A stretch of DNA of 20,372 nucleotides from Treponema sp. UBA7590 (GCA_002478955.1 DLKK01000012.1:1-20372), one strand, 5' to 3'; counted from the stretch's first letter, positions 6,807 through 14,338 are shown. Numbers and translations are program-made. Notes: generated by a model not told the origin, from the sequence alone.

Positions 6807-7969
6807 AAGCTCTCCTTGTAAAGAAGTTCCGCGATTTTTTCCGCAGGACGCGCGCCGGCAGAAAGAATTCCATTTTTTTCAGCATATTTTTTACGCGTAT
6901 TTTCATCAAGAAGCATTTCCAAAGCTGACTTTAGCTTTTCCGAAGTAGCATTATTTCTTCCAAGAACAACAGCTGCCCCATGTTTTTCAAAGAATGCGGC
7001 GTTGTCTTCCTGGTCGCCCCGAGTTCCTGAGCCACACAAAGGAACTAAAATCATCGCCTTTGAAAGAACTGAACATTCCCAGATTGAATTTGCGCCTGAG
7101 CGAGAAACCACAACATCTGCGCAGGCAATCACATCCGGCATTTCATTATAAATGAAGGCAAATGGCTTGTAGTTTTCCCGGATTTCCTCCGAAACATTAG
7201 GAATTTCAGAGTCATCCACATTTTTTTCACCAGTCTGATGAACAACAATAAAACGTTCGCAAAGCCACTGTATATTCTCTCGCACAAGACTGTTCAACTG
7301 CTTTGCGCCAAGGCTTCCACCGACAACAAGAAGAACAGGTTTTGTCTTTTTCTGGATTTTCAGAAATTTCAGGCCGTTTTCCGCATCTGCTGAATAAAAA
7401 ACAGGACGAACTGGATTTCCTGTAACAACAGCCTTTCCGCGGGCGCTTTCTGAAAGATAAGATTCAGTTTCTTTATAGGAAAGAAGAATTCGTTTTGCGC
7501 TTTTGCTGTTAATCCCTGTGGCAAGTCCAGGCGTGAAATCACATTCATGCGTATAAACCGGAATATTAAGCAATTTTGCGGCAAGGCAAGGCGGAACACT
7601 TACAAATCCACCTTTTGAAAAAAGAACATAAGGTTTTATCTTCAGCAAAATAAAGAAAGAAGACACAAATCCTGCAAAAATCTTAAAAATATCAAAAAAA
7701 TTCTGGAAAGAAAAATAACGCCGCAATTTTCCGCTTGGAATTCCATAGAAAAAATCCGCGGAACGTTCACCATTTGAATCAACGTTTTTTTCCACAATAT
7801 TTTTATCCATTTCTTTTGAATTGCCAATCCAATAAATCTGCGCAGTTTTTCCGTTTTTTCTGCACAGAGCGCGGAATTCATCCGCAACGGCAAGCCCAGG
7901 ATAAATATGACCGCCTGTTCCACCGCCAGCAAATGCAATTTTTAGAATATTATCAGTTTTAGAACTCAT
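6803..7969 (-). CDS. murG: UDP-GlcNAc:lipid I N-acetylglucosaminyltransferase
   Basis: MurG transfers GlcNAc from UDP-GlcNAc to lipid I, making lipid II for peptidoglycan on the inner face of the cytoplasmic membrane. The 388-residue product has the N-terminal G-loop GGGTGGHIYPGLAVADEF (15-32), the second glycine loop VVGGSLGAKQLN, and the donor-sugar site SRSGANSIWECSVLSKAMILVP followed by GDQEDNA. The N-terminus carries about nine residues before the usual KIAFAGGGTGG opening. No good Shine-Dalgarno lies near this ATG, so translation may be re-initiated from the upstream ankyrin gene, whose stop is 9 bases away. Its 3' end overlaps cvpA by 4 bases. Confidence 0.95.
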   Translation of the reverse strand: MSSKTDNILKIAFAGGGTGGHIYPGLAVADEFRALCRKNGKTAQIYWIGNSKEMDKNIVEKNVDSNGERSADFFYGIPSGKLRRYFSFQNFFDIFKIFAGFVSSFFILLKIKPYVLFSKGGFVSVPPCLAAKLLNIPVYTHECDFTPGLATGINSKSAKRILLSYKETESYLSESARGKAVVTGNPVRPVFYSADAENGLKFLKIQKKTKPVLLVVGGSLGAKQLNSLVRENIQWLCERFIVVHQTGEKNVDDSEIPNVSEEIRENYKPFAFIYNEMPDVIACADVVVSRSGANSIWECSVLSKAMILVPLCGSGTRGDQEDNAAFFEKHGAAVVLGRNNATSEKLKSALEMLLDENTRKKYAEKNGILSAGARPAEKIAELLYKESL

Positions 7970-7978
7970 AAAATTATT

Positions 7979-8863
7979 TTATTGTTCCTTGTGATATTTT
8001 TCAAGAATAGAAAGAATTTCTGTCTTCCTAAAAAGTTTCGCGTATTCATAGGCGGACATTCCCATTCCATCTTTTATATCAGGATTTGCGCCATTTTCCG
8101 CAAGCATTTTTACAATTTCAGTTTTGTCGGCTCCAACCGCAAGAATCAGCATTGTCTGCCCTTCCTTGCTGATTGTGTCAAGTTCCGCCCCTTGCGCTAT
8201 AAAAAACTTTGTCATCTCCGCGTTTCCACGCCATACAGCATCCATTATCGCAGTATAACCACGATCCTTTGATACAGAATCAAGTCTCGCGCCACAGGAA
8301 ACAAGCCATTTTACAGCCTCAATATTATCAGAGCGGGCCGCAATATTAAGCATTGGAGTTCCATCAGAATCAGAAATATTCACGTCCATCCCGGCATCAA
8401 CATAACATTTACAGATTTTCTGGTTCCATTTTTCTATATAATGGGCAAAATTTTCGCCGTCAAAAGGATACCCATTCTCAAAAAGATAATTATAAGAATC
8501 TTCCTCAGTCTGCTCCTGCAAAATCGCGCCAGCAGATTCTGAAACAAACAAAGCCAGACTTTTTTCATCCTCAAATGACTGAATCAAACCTGAATCCAGT
8601 AAATCAGAGTCAATTTCCGTGTCAGTCGTGTAAATTTTTGCGCCTTGCCCTAAAAGAAAACCGGAAATATATGAAACTGGAATATTTTTTTTCAGGGAGC
8701 AAAGAGCCACACAATGAGTTATTCCGCACAAAAAATCAAACTTAAGATTCATAGCTCCGTCAAGAGATTCAAAAAAAATCTCTGAACCCGGAAATTTTTC
8801 CTGCAGAATTTTATCCAAATCCGAACCGGATGCTTTTTTTTCAGATATAATCAACCACTTCAT
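7979..8863 (-). CDS. Ankyrin-repeat protein with an unassigned N-terminal alpha/beta domain
   Basis: The C-terminal half of this 294-residue protein has about three and a half ankyrin repeats. They start near residue 168 (TPMLNIAARSDNIEAVKWLV), 203 (YTAIMDAVWRGNAEMTKFFI), 236 (QTMLILAVGADKTEIVKMLA) and 269 (partial), and form a protein-binding surface. The first 110 residues are not a repeat: they read as alternating strands and helices, with CVALCSLKKNIPVSYISG followed by FLLGQGAKIYTT. That pattern faintly resembles the beta-alpha-beta layout of nucleoside-deoxyribosyltransferase/TIR-like folds; this is inference only. No signal peptide is seen, so it is probably cytoplasmic. It is the first gene of the murG operon, without a Shine-Dalgarno, with a TATAAT seven bases before the ATG. 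Confidence 0.82.
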   Translation of the reverse strand: MKWLIISEKKASGSDLDKILQEKFPGSEIFFESLDGAMNLKFDFLCGITHCVALCSLKKNIPVSYISGFLLGQGAKIYTTDTEIDSDLLDSGLIQSFEDEKSLALFVSESAGAILQEQTEEDSYNYLFENGYPFDGENFAHYIEKWNQKICKCYVDAGMDVNISDSDGTPMLNIAARSDNIEAVKWLVSCGARLDSVSKDRGYTAIMDAVWRGNAEMTKFFIAQGAELDTISKEGQTMLILAVGADKTEIVKMLAENGANPDIKDGMGMSAYEYAKLFRKTEILSILEKYHKEQ

Positions 8864-8870
8864 GTATTTT

Positions 8871-8899
8871 ATTATAGATTACAAAAGTCAATCTAACAA
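8871..8899 (-). promoter_or_regulatory. Promoter of the ankyrin–murG–kinase operon
   Basis: On the minus strand TTGTTA (8894-8899), a 17-base spacer and a perfect TATAAT (8871-8876) precede the ATG at 8861-8863. Exactly 7 bases separate the -10 box from the ATG, so the mRNA is predicted to start at or one base before the start codon. The -35 box lies at the outer edge of the first inverted repeat in this region. Confidence 0.6.
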
Positions 8900-8919
8900 G
8901 AAAAAGATTTTTTCTTGTT
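8895..8919. repeat. Perfect 11-bp inverted repeat, 3-nt loop
   Basis: AACAAGAAAAA (8895-8905) and TTTTTCTTGTT (8909-8919) are exact complements around GAT. The left arm covers most of the -35 box of the ankyrin operon promoter. The stem is AT-rich, and no gene ends here, so it does not fit an ordinary terminator. It could be an operator or an insulator; the role is unknown. Confidence 0.75.
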
Positions 8920-8926
8920 TTTGTGT

Positions 8927-8967
8927 AAACCGAAAAAAATTCATTTTTTTTTAATTTTTTTCGGTTT
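8927..8967. repeat. Perfect 15-bp inverted repeat, 11-nt loop
   Basis: AAACCGAAAAAAATT (8927-8941) and AATTTTTTTCGGTTT (8953-8967) are exact complements. The repeat sits between two divergent promoters, upstream of both, so neither the ankyrin operon nor the tRNA transcript is predicted to contain it. Its right arm is an AT-rich stretch just upstream of the tRNA -35 box and could also serve as an UP element. A terminator role would need an unseen transcript. Confidence 0.75.
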
Positions 8968-8973
8968 TTGCTG

Positions 8974-9002
8974 TTGACATAAAATCCAGTTTTCTATATT
9001 AT
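8974..9002 (+). promoter_or_regulatory. Strong sigma-70-type promoter of tRNA-Phe
   Basis: A perfect TTGACA (8974-8979), a 17-base spacer and TATTAT (8997-9002, 5 of 6) precede the tRNA by 14 bases. AT-rich sequence lies immediately upstream. This is the best-matching housekeeping promoter in the window. Confidence 0.85.
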
Positions 9003-9016
9003 TAAAACATCACGAC

Positions 9017-9089
9017 GCCGCTGTAGCTCAGTTGGTAGAGCAGCAGACTGAAAATCTGCGTGTGGTTGGTTCGATTCCAACCGGTGGCA
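9017..9089 (+). tRNA. tRNA-Phe (anticodon GAA)
   Basis: A complete cloverleaf can be folded by eye. The acceptor stem GCCGCTG pairs with CGGTGGC using two G-U pairs, and the discriminator base is A (9089). The D arm is GCTCAGTTGGTAGAGC, and the anticodon stem GCAGA/TCTGC encloses loop CTGAAAA with anticodon GAA at 9050-9052. The T arm GTTGG/CCAAC has loop TTCGATT. The 3' CCA is not encoded (the sequence continues AAAAA), so it must be added by a CCA-adding enzyme. It is a single-gene unit with its own promoter and terminator. Confidence 0.97.
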
Positions 9090-9090
9090 A

Positions 9091-9123
9091 AAAGACATTC
9101 CTTTATGGAATGTCTTTTTTTTT
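9091..9123 (+). terminator. Rho-independent terminator of tRNA-Phe
   Basis: An 11-bp perfect stem, AAAGACATTCC (9091-9101) with GGAATGTCTTT (9107-9117), encloses a TTTAT loop. It runs into an unbroken run of T to 9123. It begins 2 bases after the tRNA discriminator base. Confidence 0.93.
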
Positions 9124-9151
9124 GTACTTTTTTTCCAAAGTATTGTAGAAT
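9122..9151 (+). promoter_or_regulatory. Possible promoter of the secreted protein gene
   Basis: TAGAAT (9146-9151, 5 of 6 to the -10 consensus) has a poor TTGTAC (9122-9127) 18 bases upstream. It lies directly after the tRNA terminator and about 50 bases before the coding start. The -35 match is weak, so the assignment is tentative. Confidence 0.35.
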
Positions 9152-9199
9152 AACTTATCTTCTGATTCTTGAATTCAACCTAAAACAACGGAGCTCAAT

Positions 9200-10240
9200 A
9201 TGAAAAAAATTTTATTCACCATTTTTACGGCCGCAGTTTTTACTTCAGTCCTGAGTGCAGAGAATTTTGACAAAACCAAAAGCAGAAACCAAATTTCCGG
9301 CGCACTTGAAAAAACAACTGATATGATTTCCGAAATTTTACCAGAAAATTCATCTTTGCTGGACGCACAGCCGGACGCATTCATCGGGAAATTCATTCCG
9401 TCAATTCCAATGCACTTTTCAGCAGGAACTTCGTTTTCCGGGACTTTCATAAAAACTGATACTTTAAAAGATGCAATGACCGACCTTTCTGACGGAATTT
9501 CTGAAACGCTGAAAAACGGAAATGCAACAGACAGTTTCAGCATCGATTTTGACCTGCCGAGAAATATTCCTGTTCCTACGGCGGCATTCACTTTCAGACT
9601 GGGAGGAATAATTCTTCCTGTTGATTTGGGCGTTTTTGGTGCAACAACTTTCAACGGATTAATAAAAGATATAACTTTTGACGATTTTAAGGCTGGACTT
9701 GACTACACAACAATCGGCGTTGATATGCGCTATGCGATTCTTGAAGGTGCAGGTCTTTTGCCGAAATTCAGCATCGGTGGCGGCTACATTTATTCAAATC
9801 TTTCCTTGGATTTTGAGGCAAAAAAGAACTTTAAAACAAAAGATTCTTATGAAATCAACGGCACTCCAGCTGAATATTCAGCTGACCTAAAAAGTGAAGT
9901 AAGTCTTTCGTCTAAAACGCACACAATTTTTGCAGAAGCGCAGCTTTCAAAGAAACTTCTTATTTTTGAACCATACATTGGAACAAAACTTTTTGTAACA
10001 AAGACAATAAACGAATACGACTGGAAATACAACACTTTTGTAAACGGCAATAATCAGGATGAATTAAGCGATTCCGACAAAAAATCAGAAACAAAGGATT
10101 TCAGCACAGACAATGTTTCCACTCAATTTTTTGGCGGTCTGGGAATCACACTTGCGAAATTCCAGATTGCGTTGAATGGCGCGTATAATGTAAAAACAAA
10201 TTACTGGTCTGTAGGTTTAGGTTTGAATTTCAAGAATTAG
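9200..10240 (+). CDS. Secreted, probably outer-membrane beta-barrel protein of unknown function
   Basis: The 346-residue product opens with a classical signal peptide (MKKILFTIFTAAVFTSVLSA, likely cut after Ala20), so it is exported. The mature part is rich in Ser, Thr, Asp, Lys and aromatic residues. In its second half there are alternating hydrophobic/polar stretches that suggest amphipathic strands: GGGYIYSNLSLDF, HTIFAEAQLSKKLLIFEPYIG, FFGGLGITLAKFQIALNGAYN and a final YWSVGLGLNF. A closing aromatic-containing strand is typical of outer-membrane barrels. There is no lipobox. A GGAG ribosome site (9190-9193) sits 6 bases before the ATG. It is a single-gene unit between the tRNA terminator and a bidirectional terminator. 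I do not recognise a characterised family. Confidence 0.75.
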   Translation: MKKILFTIFTAAVFTSVLSAENFDKTKSRNQISGALEKTTDMISEILPENSSLLDAQPDAFIGKFIPSIPMHFSAGTSFSGTFIKTDTLKDAMTDLSDGISETLKNGNATDSFSIDFDLPRNIPVPTAAFTFRLGGIILPVDLGVFGATTFNGLIKDITFDDFKAGLDYTTIGVDMRYAILEGAGLLPKFSIGGGYIYSNLSLDFEAKKNFKTKDSYEINGTPAEYSADLKSEVSLSSKTHTIFAEAQLSKKLLIFEPYIGTKLFVTKTINEYDWKYNTFVNGNNQDELSDSDKKSETKDFSTDNVSTQFFGGLGITLAKFQIALNGAYNVKTNYWSVGLGLNFKN

Positions 10241-10259
10241 TTTTTTATTTTATTGATGA

Positions 10260-10295
10260 AAAAAAATGGCGGAAATTAATTTCCGCCATTTTTTT
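10260..10295. terminator. Bidirectional terminator between the secreted protein gene and flgE
   Basis: A perfect palindrome centred between 10277 and 10278 pairs 10260-10277 with 10278-10295. Its GC-rich core is TGGCGGAAA/TTTCCGCCA, flanked by A and T runs on both sides. It can end both the rightward secreted-protein transcript and the leftward hexokinase–flagellar transcript. Confidence 0.9.
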
Positions 10296-10316
10296 ATTTC
10301 TTATCAGCTGTAGCTA

Positions 10317-11708
10317 TTATCTCTTCAAGCTGAGCACTGTCTCAAGCAATGTATCTGCAGTCTGGATTGTCTTTGCGTTTGACTGGAATCCGCGCTGAGT
10401 TACAATCATATCTGTCATCTGCTCAGAAAGGTCAACGTTTGACATTTCAAGCGCGCCGGCAAGCAAGGAACCTTTTCCGCCAACACCAGATTCACCGATA
10501 TTAGCCTGACCAGAGTTGTTTGTCTCTGCATAAGTATTGTCTCCGGCTTTTTCAAGACCGCGGTCATTTGAGAATGTAGCAAGAGCAAGCTGACCGATTA
10601 CGCGGTTTGTTCCGTTTGAATAAACGCCCGTAATTGTTCCTGTCGAGTCAATCTTGAAATTGTCAAGATAACCAAGAGTGTATCCGTCCTGACTGTAAGC
10701 CTTTGTTGTAGATTTAGACGCAGACTGTGTAATTGTGTTTCTCATGCTGCCGATTGTTCCAAGATTTATATTGAAGGTCTGGCGGTATGGATTTCCGTTT
10801 TCATCAGCATTTGCCCCTGGAACAGTAAACGAAGTCTGAAGAACGATTTCGCCATCCTGATTTGATATATTTCCAGAAGAATCCTCAACGCTTGCAAGCT
10901 GGCCATAATTGTCAAAATTTACGATGAAAGTATTCTGAACGCCATCTGTTGTTCCAAGACCAACACGAGTCTGTGTAAAATCCGCATTGTCTGAATCAAC
11001 ATTCACAGTTGCCTGCCAAGAGTTTGCAACACCTGGAACTTTTGTGAATGAAACAGAAAGAAGATGCTCATTTCCAAAGCTGTCATAAATTTTCTGCTCA
11101 GTTCCCCAAGTTCCTTTAGCAATATCACTTTCGCTTGCGCCTTCCTGAATTTCAGGAGTATTTTTGTTCAAGTTGCAGGCAAAAAGGACATTTGAAGTCT
11201 CTTTTGCCGGATCTTTTGAGCCGACCGGAATAACCAAATCCGTAGGAGTTGCGGCAGTTTGGACAATCTGCTCACCGTTCAAATCGTGTGCCATCCAACC
11301 TTGAACGCGCTGACCATTAGCAGGATTTACAAGAGTTCCGTCGCGGTCAAGACCAAACTGGCCATTTCGTGTGTAAAAACTTTCCTCGCCGTCTTTCAGG
11401 ATAAAAAATCCGTTTCCCTGGATTGCAACATCAGTAGAAACTCCTGTTGACTGGAGATTTCCCTGTGTAAAAACCTGCTCGATTGTTGCAACTGTCATAC
11501 CAAGACCAACATCTTTCGGGTTTACACCACCAAGTTCTTCTGTCGGTTTTGCAGCTCCACCAACCTGCTGACTTATCATATCCTGGAAATTTACCCGTCC
11601 GCGTTTAAAGCCGGTTGTGTTTACGTTGGAAATGTTATTGCCAATTACGTCCATTCGTGTCTGATGATTCTGCAAACCTGAAACACCAGAATAAAGTGAT
11701 CTCATCAT
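10317..11708 (-). CDS. flgE: Flagellar hook protein FlgE
   Basis: FlgE polymerises into the hook that joins the periplasmic flagellar filament to the motor. The 463-residue protein has the N-terminal rod motif GNNISNVNTTGFKRGRVNF (23-41) and the C-terminal D0 helix (NVDLSEQMTDMIVTQRGFQSNAKTIQTAD). It carries Lys165 (in PVGSK) and Cys178-Asn179 (in VLFACNL). In T. denticola, Cys178 and Lys165 of neighbouring subunits form a lysinoalanine bond, and these two residues occur here at identical numbers. Two ATGs open the gene; GGAG sits 9 bases upstream of the first. It is the last gene of the operon, 27 bases after flgD, and is followed by a strong terminator rather than by flbD/motA. Confidence 0.96.
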   Translation of the reverse strand: MMRSLYSGVSGLQNHQTRMDVIGNNISNVNTTGFKRGRVNFQDMISQQVGGAAKPTEELGGVNPKDVGLGMTVATIEQVFTQGNLQSTGVSTDVAIQGNGFFILKDGEESFYTRNGQFGLDRDGTLVNPANGQRVQGWMAHDLNGEQIVQTAATPTDLVIPVGSKDPAKETSNVLFACNLNKNTPEIQEGASESDIAKGTWGTEQKIYDSFGNEHLLSVSFTKVPGVANSWQATVNVDSDNADFTQTRVGLGTTDGVQNTFIVNFDNYGQLASVEDSSGNISNQDGEIVLQTSFTVPGANADENGNPYRQTFNINLGTIGSMRNTITQSASKSTTKAYSQDGYTLGYLDNFKIDSTGTITGVYSNGTNRVIGQLALATFSNDRGLEKAGDNTYAETNNSGQANIGESGVGGKGSLLAGALEMSNVDLSEQMTDMIVTQRGFQSNAKTIQTADTLLETVLSLKR

Positions 11709-11735
11709 AATCTATTTCTCCTGCTTATTACCTGA

Positions 11736-12194
11736 TTAATTGTAAATGGCTTTGATTTTTGCCATATCGTAGTACATACCGTTTACCATTACCTGCGGAT
11801 TTGCCCCAAAAGATGTTGCTTCTACCACACCCTTCGCTGTTGAATCACCAATGTCAAGCTCAACAGTTTTTCCCAAGGTAGATGCCGCCTGCGAAGAATT
11901 AATTATGCTGGCCATCTTATTGAAAGATTCATTCATGTTTGTCATCTGCTCAAGTGATGAAAACTGAGCCATCTGGGAGATAAACTGAGTATCTTCCATA
12001 GGGCTTGTAGGATCCTGATTTGTAAGCTGAGTAATCAGAAGCTTCAAGAAATCATCTTTACCCAGCTGCTGAGATGCTGTACGTCCATTCACTGTGTTAG
12101 TTTTGTTGAAATTGTTTACCGCATTATCAACAGCAAACTTTTCAGTTGATGTCATGGTTGTATTCGGATTCTTCGTCAGTTCATTCAGTTCCAT
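11736..12194 (-). CDS. flgD: Flagellar hook assembly scaffold FlgD
   Basis: FlgD caps the growing hook and guides FlgE assembly, leaving before filament growth. The diagnostic motif GKDDFLKLLITQLTNQDPTSPMEDTQFISQMAQFSSLEQM occupies about residues 45-84. The protein has only 152 residues, against roughly 230 in enteric FlgD. A short C-terminal part (TLGKTVELDIGDSTAKGVVE and onwards) is kept, while the Ig/FnIII-like insertion appears absent, as in other spirochaete and many Gram-positive FlgDs. AGAGGT lies 6 bases before the ATG. It sits between fliK and flgE, the standard order. Confidence 0.94.
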   Translation of the reverse strand: MELNELTKNPNTTMTSTEKFAVDNAVNNFNKTNTVNGRTASQQLGKDDFLKLLITQLTNQDPTSPMEDTQFISQMAQFSSLEQMTNMNESFNKMASIINSSQAASTLGKTVELDIGDSTAKGVVEATSFGANPQVMVNGMYYDMAKIKAIYN

Positions 12195-12268
12195 TTCAGT
12201 ACCTCTTTATGGATTTCCTTTTTTTGAACTCCAAAAGATTTTTAGAAGTTCCTTTTTATAATCGGAAT

Positions 12269-13651
12269 TTATGCAACGATGTTTACTGAATTCCGTGAAG
12301 AATTTTCAAGAATTTCTATTTCCTCAAAATTTTCTCCGGAAAAAACATTCAACTCGCCATAGATTTTTCGCATGGCAAACTCAGCCGCAGGATTATTCTG
12401 GTTTCCGCCTGAGTGATTCTGGCCAAAATTCTGACTTGAAAGAGAAAGTTCCAGTCCGACAGAATCAAAACCGCTCTGCGCAAAAGCCTGCTTCAAATTT
12501 TCAGCAGTTTCCTTGAATGCGTTGAACGCTTCCTGGGTTGCAACAACAATTTTTCCGGAAATATTCTTTTCGTGAAGGTTCAAATCAATCTTCACATTTC
12601 CAAGACTTTCCGGATGAAGAATCAGTTTTATTGAGCCGACATCGTTGTCTTTAAGGACAATATTTCCAGCCTTGACAATTTCTCCTGCATTTTCCTGAAT
12701 CTGGTTTGAAAGCATCGCCTGAAAATTCGAGCCAGTTGCGCCAGCCGTCTGGTTGTCTGAAGAAACAATATTCTGGTTTGCGCTTGCGGCGGCAAAATCC
12801 ACCGTTACCTGAGGATTATTTTTTTCATCGCGATGAATTTCTGAGATTTCAACAGCAGATTTCTGATTTTTTTCATCGGGATTTTTTTCAATGTTATCAG
12901 AGCGGAAATCCTGCACAGAGATTTTCTGTTCTTTATCAAGAAAATAAGTCTTTTTATTTTTTGAAGAAGTTTCCTCAACTTTTTCAGAATCTTCCGCAAA
13001 AAAATCCGAAATTTCGCCTTTTTTTTCAGTTTGAAGTTTTTTATCTTGAACTTCCGCGGTTACTCCAGATGCAGCGACCGAATTTTCCAAAGAAAAATCA
13101 TCGTTTTTAGGCTGATTTTTTATTTTCTGCCCATTTTTTTGTTCTTTTTCCTTTTGTGAGTTCTTGATTTCTTGAGATTTCAGAGTTTTTTCAGCAATTT
13201 CTTTTACATTTTCTGAATTTTTCTGGTTAAAATCAGTTTTTTTTGCAATCTCAGTTTTTTCAGCCTCGGCATTCTTTACCGCAGTTTTTCTAAGCGCTTT
13301 TCCAGCTATTTTTTCATCAACTTTTTCCGGCTCTTTTAAGGCTGATTTTTTCTCTTCTGAAGTTCCGTGATTTTCGGTTTTTGTGGCTTCAGATTTATTT
13401 CCAGCATTTGCAGTTTTCTCATCATTTTCAGAAACTGTTTTCACAGACTCTGCTTTTTTTTCTGAGTCTGAATAGGAAGTTTTTTCCGAGTTTTTTGCCT
13501 CGTTCACAAAATCAGAAAAAGACTTTCCTGAAAAAGAATTTTCCACAGATGAAGATGAGTAATAATCATTCCTGTTAAATGAATTCTGCTGGGGAGCTAG
13601 CTGTTGTAACTTTGTAAAATCAAGTTGATTTTGTACAGTCAATTGCTGCAT
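12269..13651 (-). CDS. fliK: Flagellar hook-length control protein FliK
   Basis: FliK measures hook length and switches the export gate from hook to filament substrates. The C-terminal Flg_hook domain at about residues 325-408 has GSIKLILHPESLGNVKIDL and the following amphipathic helix (AFNAFKETAENLKQAFAQSGF), which are diagnostic. The first roughly 300 residues are low-complexity, rich in Lys, Glu, Asn, Ser and Ala. This is the expected unstructured ruler, which evolves fast and carries little identity. Total length is 460. GGAGG precedes the ATG by 7 bases. It lies 42 bases after flbB and 74 bases before flgD. The Borrelia equivalent is flbC; in T. pallidum it is annotated as a hook-length protein (Tap1). 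Confidence 0.9.
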   Translation of the reverse strand: MQQLTVQNQLDFTKLQQLAPQQNSFNRNDYYSSSSVENSFSGKSFSDFVNEAKNSEKTSYSDSEKKAESVKTVSENDEKTANAGNKSEATKTENHGTSEEKKSALKEPEKVDEKIAGKALRKTAVKNAEAEKTEIAKKTDFNQKNSENVKEIAEKTLKSQEIKNSQKEKEQKNGQKIKNQPKNDDFSLENSVAASGVTAEVQDKKLQTEKKGEISDFFAEDSEKVEETSSKNKKTYFLDKEQKISVQDFRSDNIEKNPDEKNQKSAVEISEIHRDEKNNPQVTVDFAAASANQNIVSSDNQTAGATGSNFQAMLSNQIQENAGEIVKAGNIVLKDNDVGSIKLILHPESLGNVKIDLNLHEKNISGKIVVATQEAFNAFKETAENLKQAFAQSGFDSVGLELSLSSQNFGQNHSGGNQNNPAAEFAMRKIYGELNVFSGENFEEIEILENSSRNSVNIVA

Positions 13652-13693
13652 GGCAATTCCTCCAGTAAAACATGAAAGAATTGCCTTTTTCAG

Positions 13694-14314
13694 CTACTTT
13701 ATGGAATCAGGTTTGCTGAGCATTTTCCTTTGGATTTCCGCGGCTCGTTCCGCAGGCATCAAGGAAAGCCAGTACGATCCCATAGAAGAAGTTCCGTTCC
13801 GGGCTGCAATTTCCTCAACTTTGCGAAGCACATCGATAACCGTCTGGTCATCCATCGCAACAAGAATATTTACAGCCGCTTCCGGGCGCATTCCGTTAAG
13901 GTTTGCGGCAATCTGTTCTATGTTTACATTTTTATCATCGTACTGTTTTAACGTCTGGTTAAATGTTTTTTCTCGTTCTTCCTGAGATTTTTCGCGGTTT
14001 GAAAGTTCAGAAGCAATCTGTTCATTCAGTTTTTCCTTTTGGGCAATCTCGCTTTCACGCTTGTCAAGTTCCTCCACGCGCAAATCGATTGCCTCCCGCT
14101 GCTTGTTGATTCTGTCCTGGTCCAAATCTGCAACAACCGGATTTGTTGAAGTTGCCGTTACAGAAGTCTGCGGTTCTTTTCCAAGAATTCTATACAGCGG
14201 AGAAAAAACTGACTTCATGTGAACAACGCCAAGAAAGTCAAACCATAAAAGACCTCCAAGCGCCATTATGATAATCAACATGATGAGAACTATTGATTTT
14301 CCGATTGCTTTCAC
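13694..14314 (-). CDS. flbB: Flagellar collar protein FlbB
   Basis: FlbB is a spirochaete-specific membrane-anchored protein that in Borrelia builds the base of the periplasmic collar around the flagellar motor and recruits the stator. The 206-residue product has one N-terminal membrane anchor (about residues 7-29) and a long coiled coil (about 65-130). It ends in a compact helical domain (residues 135-205: NLNGMRPEAAVNILVAMDDQ, then EIAARNG and YWLSLMPAERAAEI) like MgtE-N/MotE domains. The start is GTG, preceded by AGGAG. It directly precedes fliK, as in Borrelia, but its upstream neighbour here is hexokinase, 24 bases away, instead of fliI/fliJ. Confidence 0.85.
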   Translation of the reverse strand: MKAIGKSIVLIMLIIIMALGGLLWFDFLGVVHMKSVFSPLYRILGKEPQTSVTATSTNPVVADLDQDRINKQREAIDLRVEELDKRESEIAQKEKLNEQIASELSNREKSQEEREKTFNQTLKQYDDKNVNIEQIAANLNGMRPEAAVNILVAMDDQTVIDVLRKVEEIAARNGTSSMGSYWLSLMPAERAAEIQRKMLSKPDSIK

Positions 14315-14320
14315 GATTTT

Positions 14321-14325
14321 CTCCT
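14321..14325 (-). promoter_or_regulatory. Ribosome binding site deciding the GTG start of flbB
   Basis: AGGAG (minus strand) lies 6 bases upstream of GTG at 14312-14314, in the short hexokinase–flbB gap. The next Met codon is at residue 12, inside the membrane anchor, so the GTG is the credible start. Confidence 0.7.
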
Positions 14326-14338
14326 ATAAAACCAAAAA

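Noticed and set aside
9017..9089. tRNA-Phe as an integration site for a mobile element.
   Set aside because: No duplicated tRNA 3' end and no integrase is visible downstream; the next genes look like ordinary chromosome.
12252..12262. CCGATTATAA (minus strand) in the fliK–flgD gap as a sigma-28 -10 box.
   Set aside because: It lacks the CCGATAA core and has no TAAA at the right distance.
12500..13600. Repetitive Lys/Glu/Asn-rich coding stretch in fliK as a possible tandem repeat or foreign segment.
   Set aside because: It is compositional bias without a fixed repeat unit, as expected for the disordered FliK ruler.
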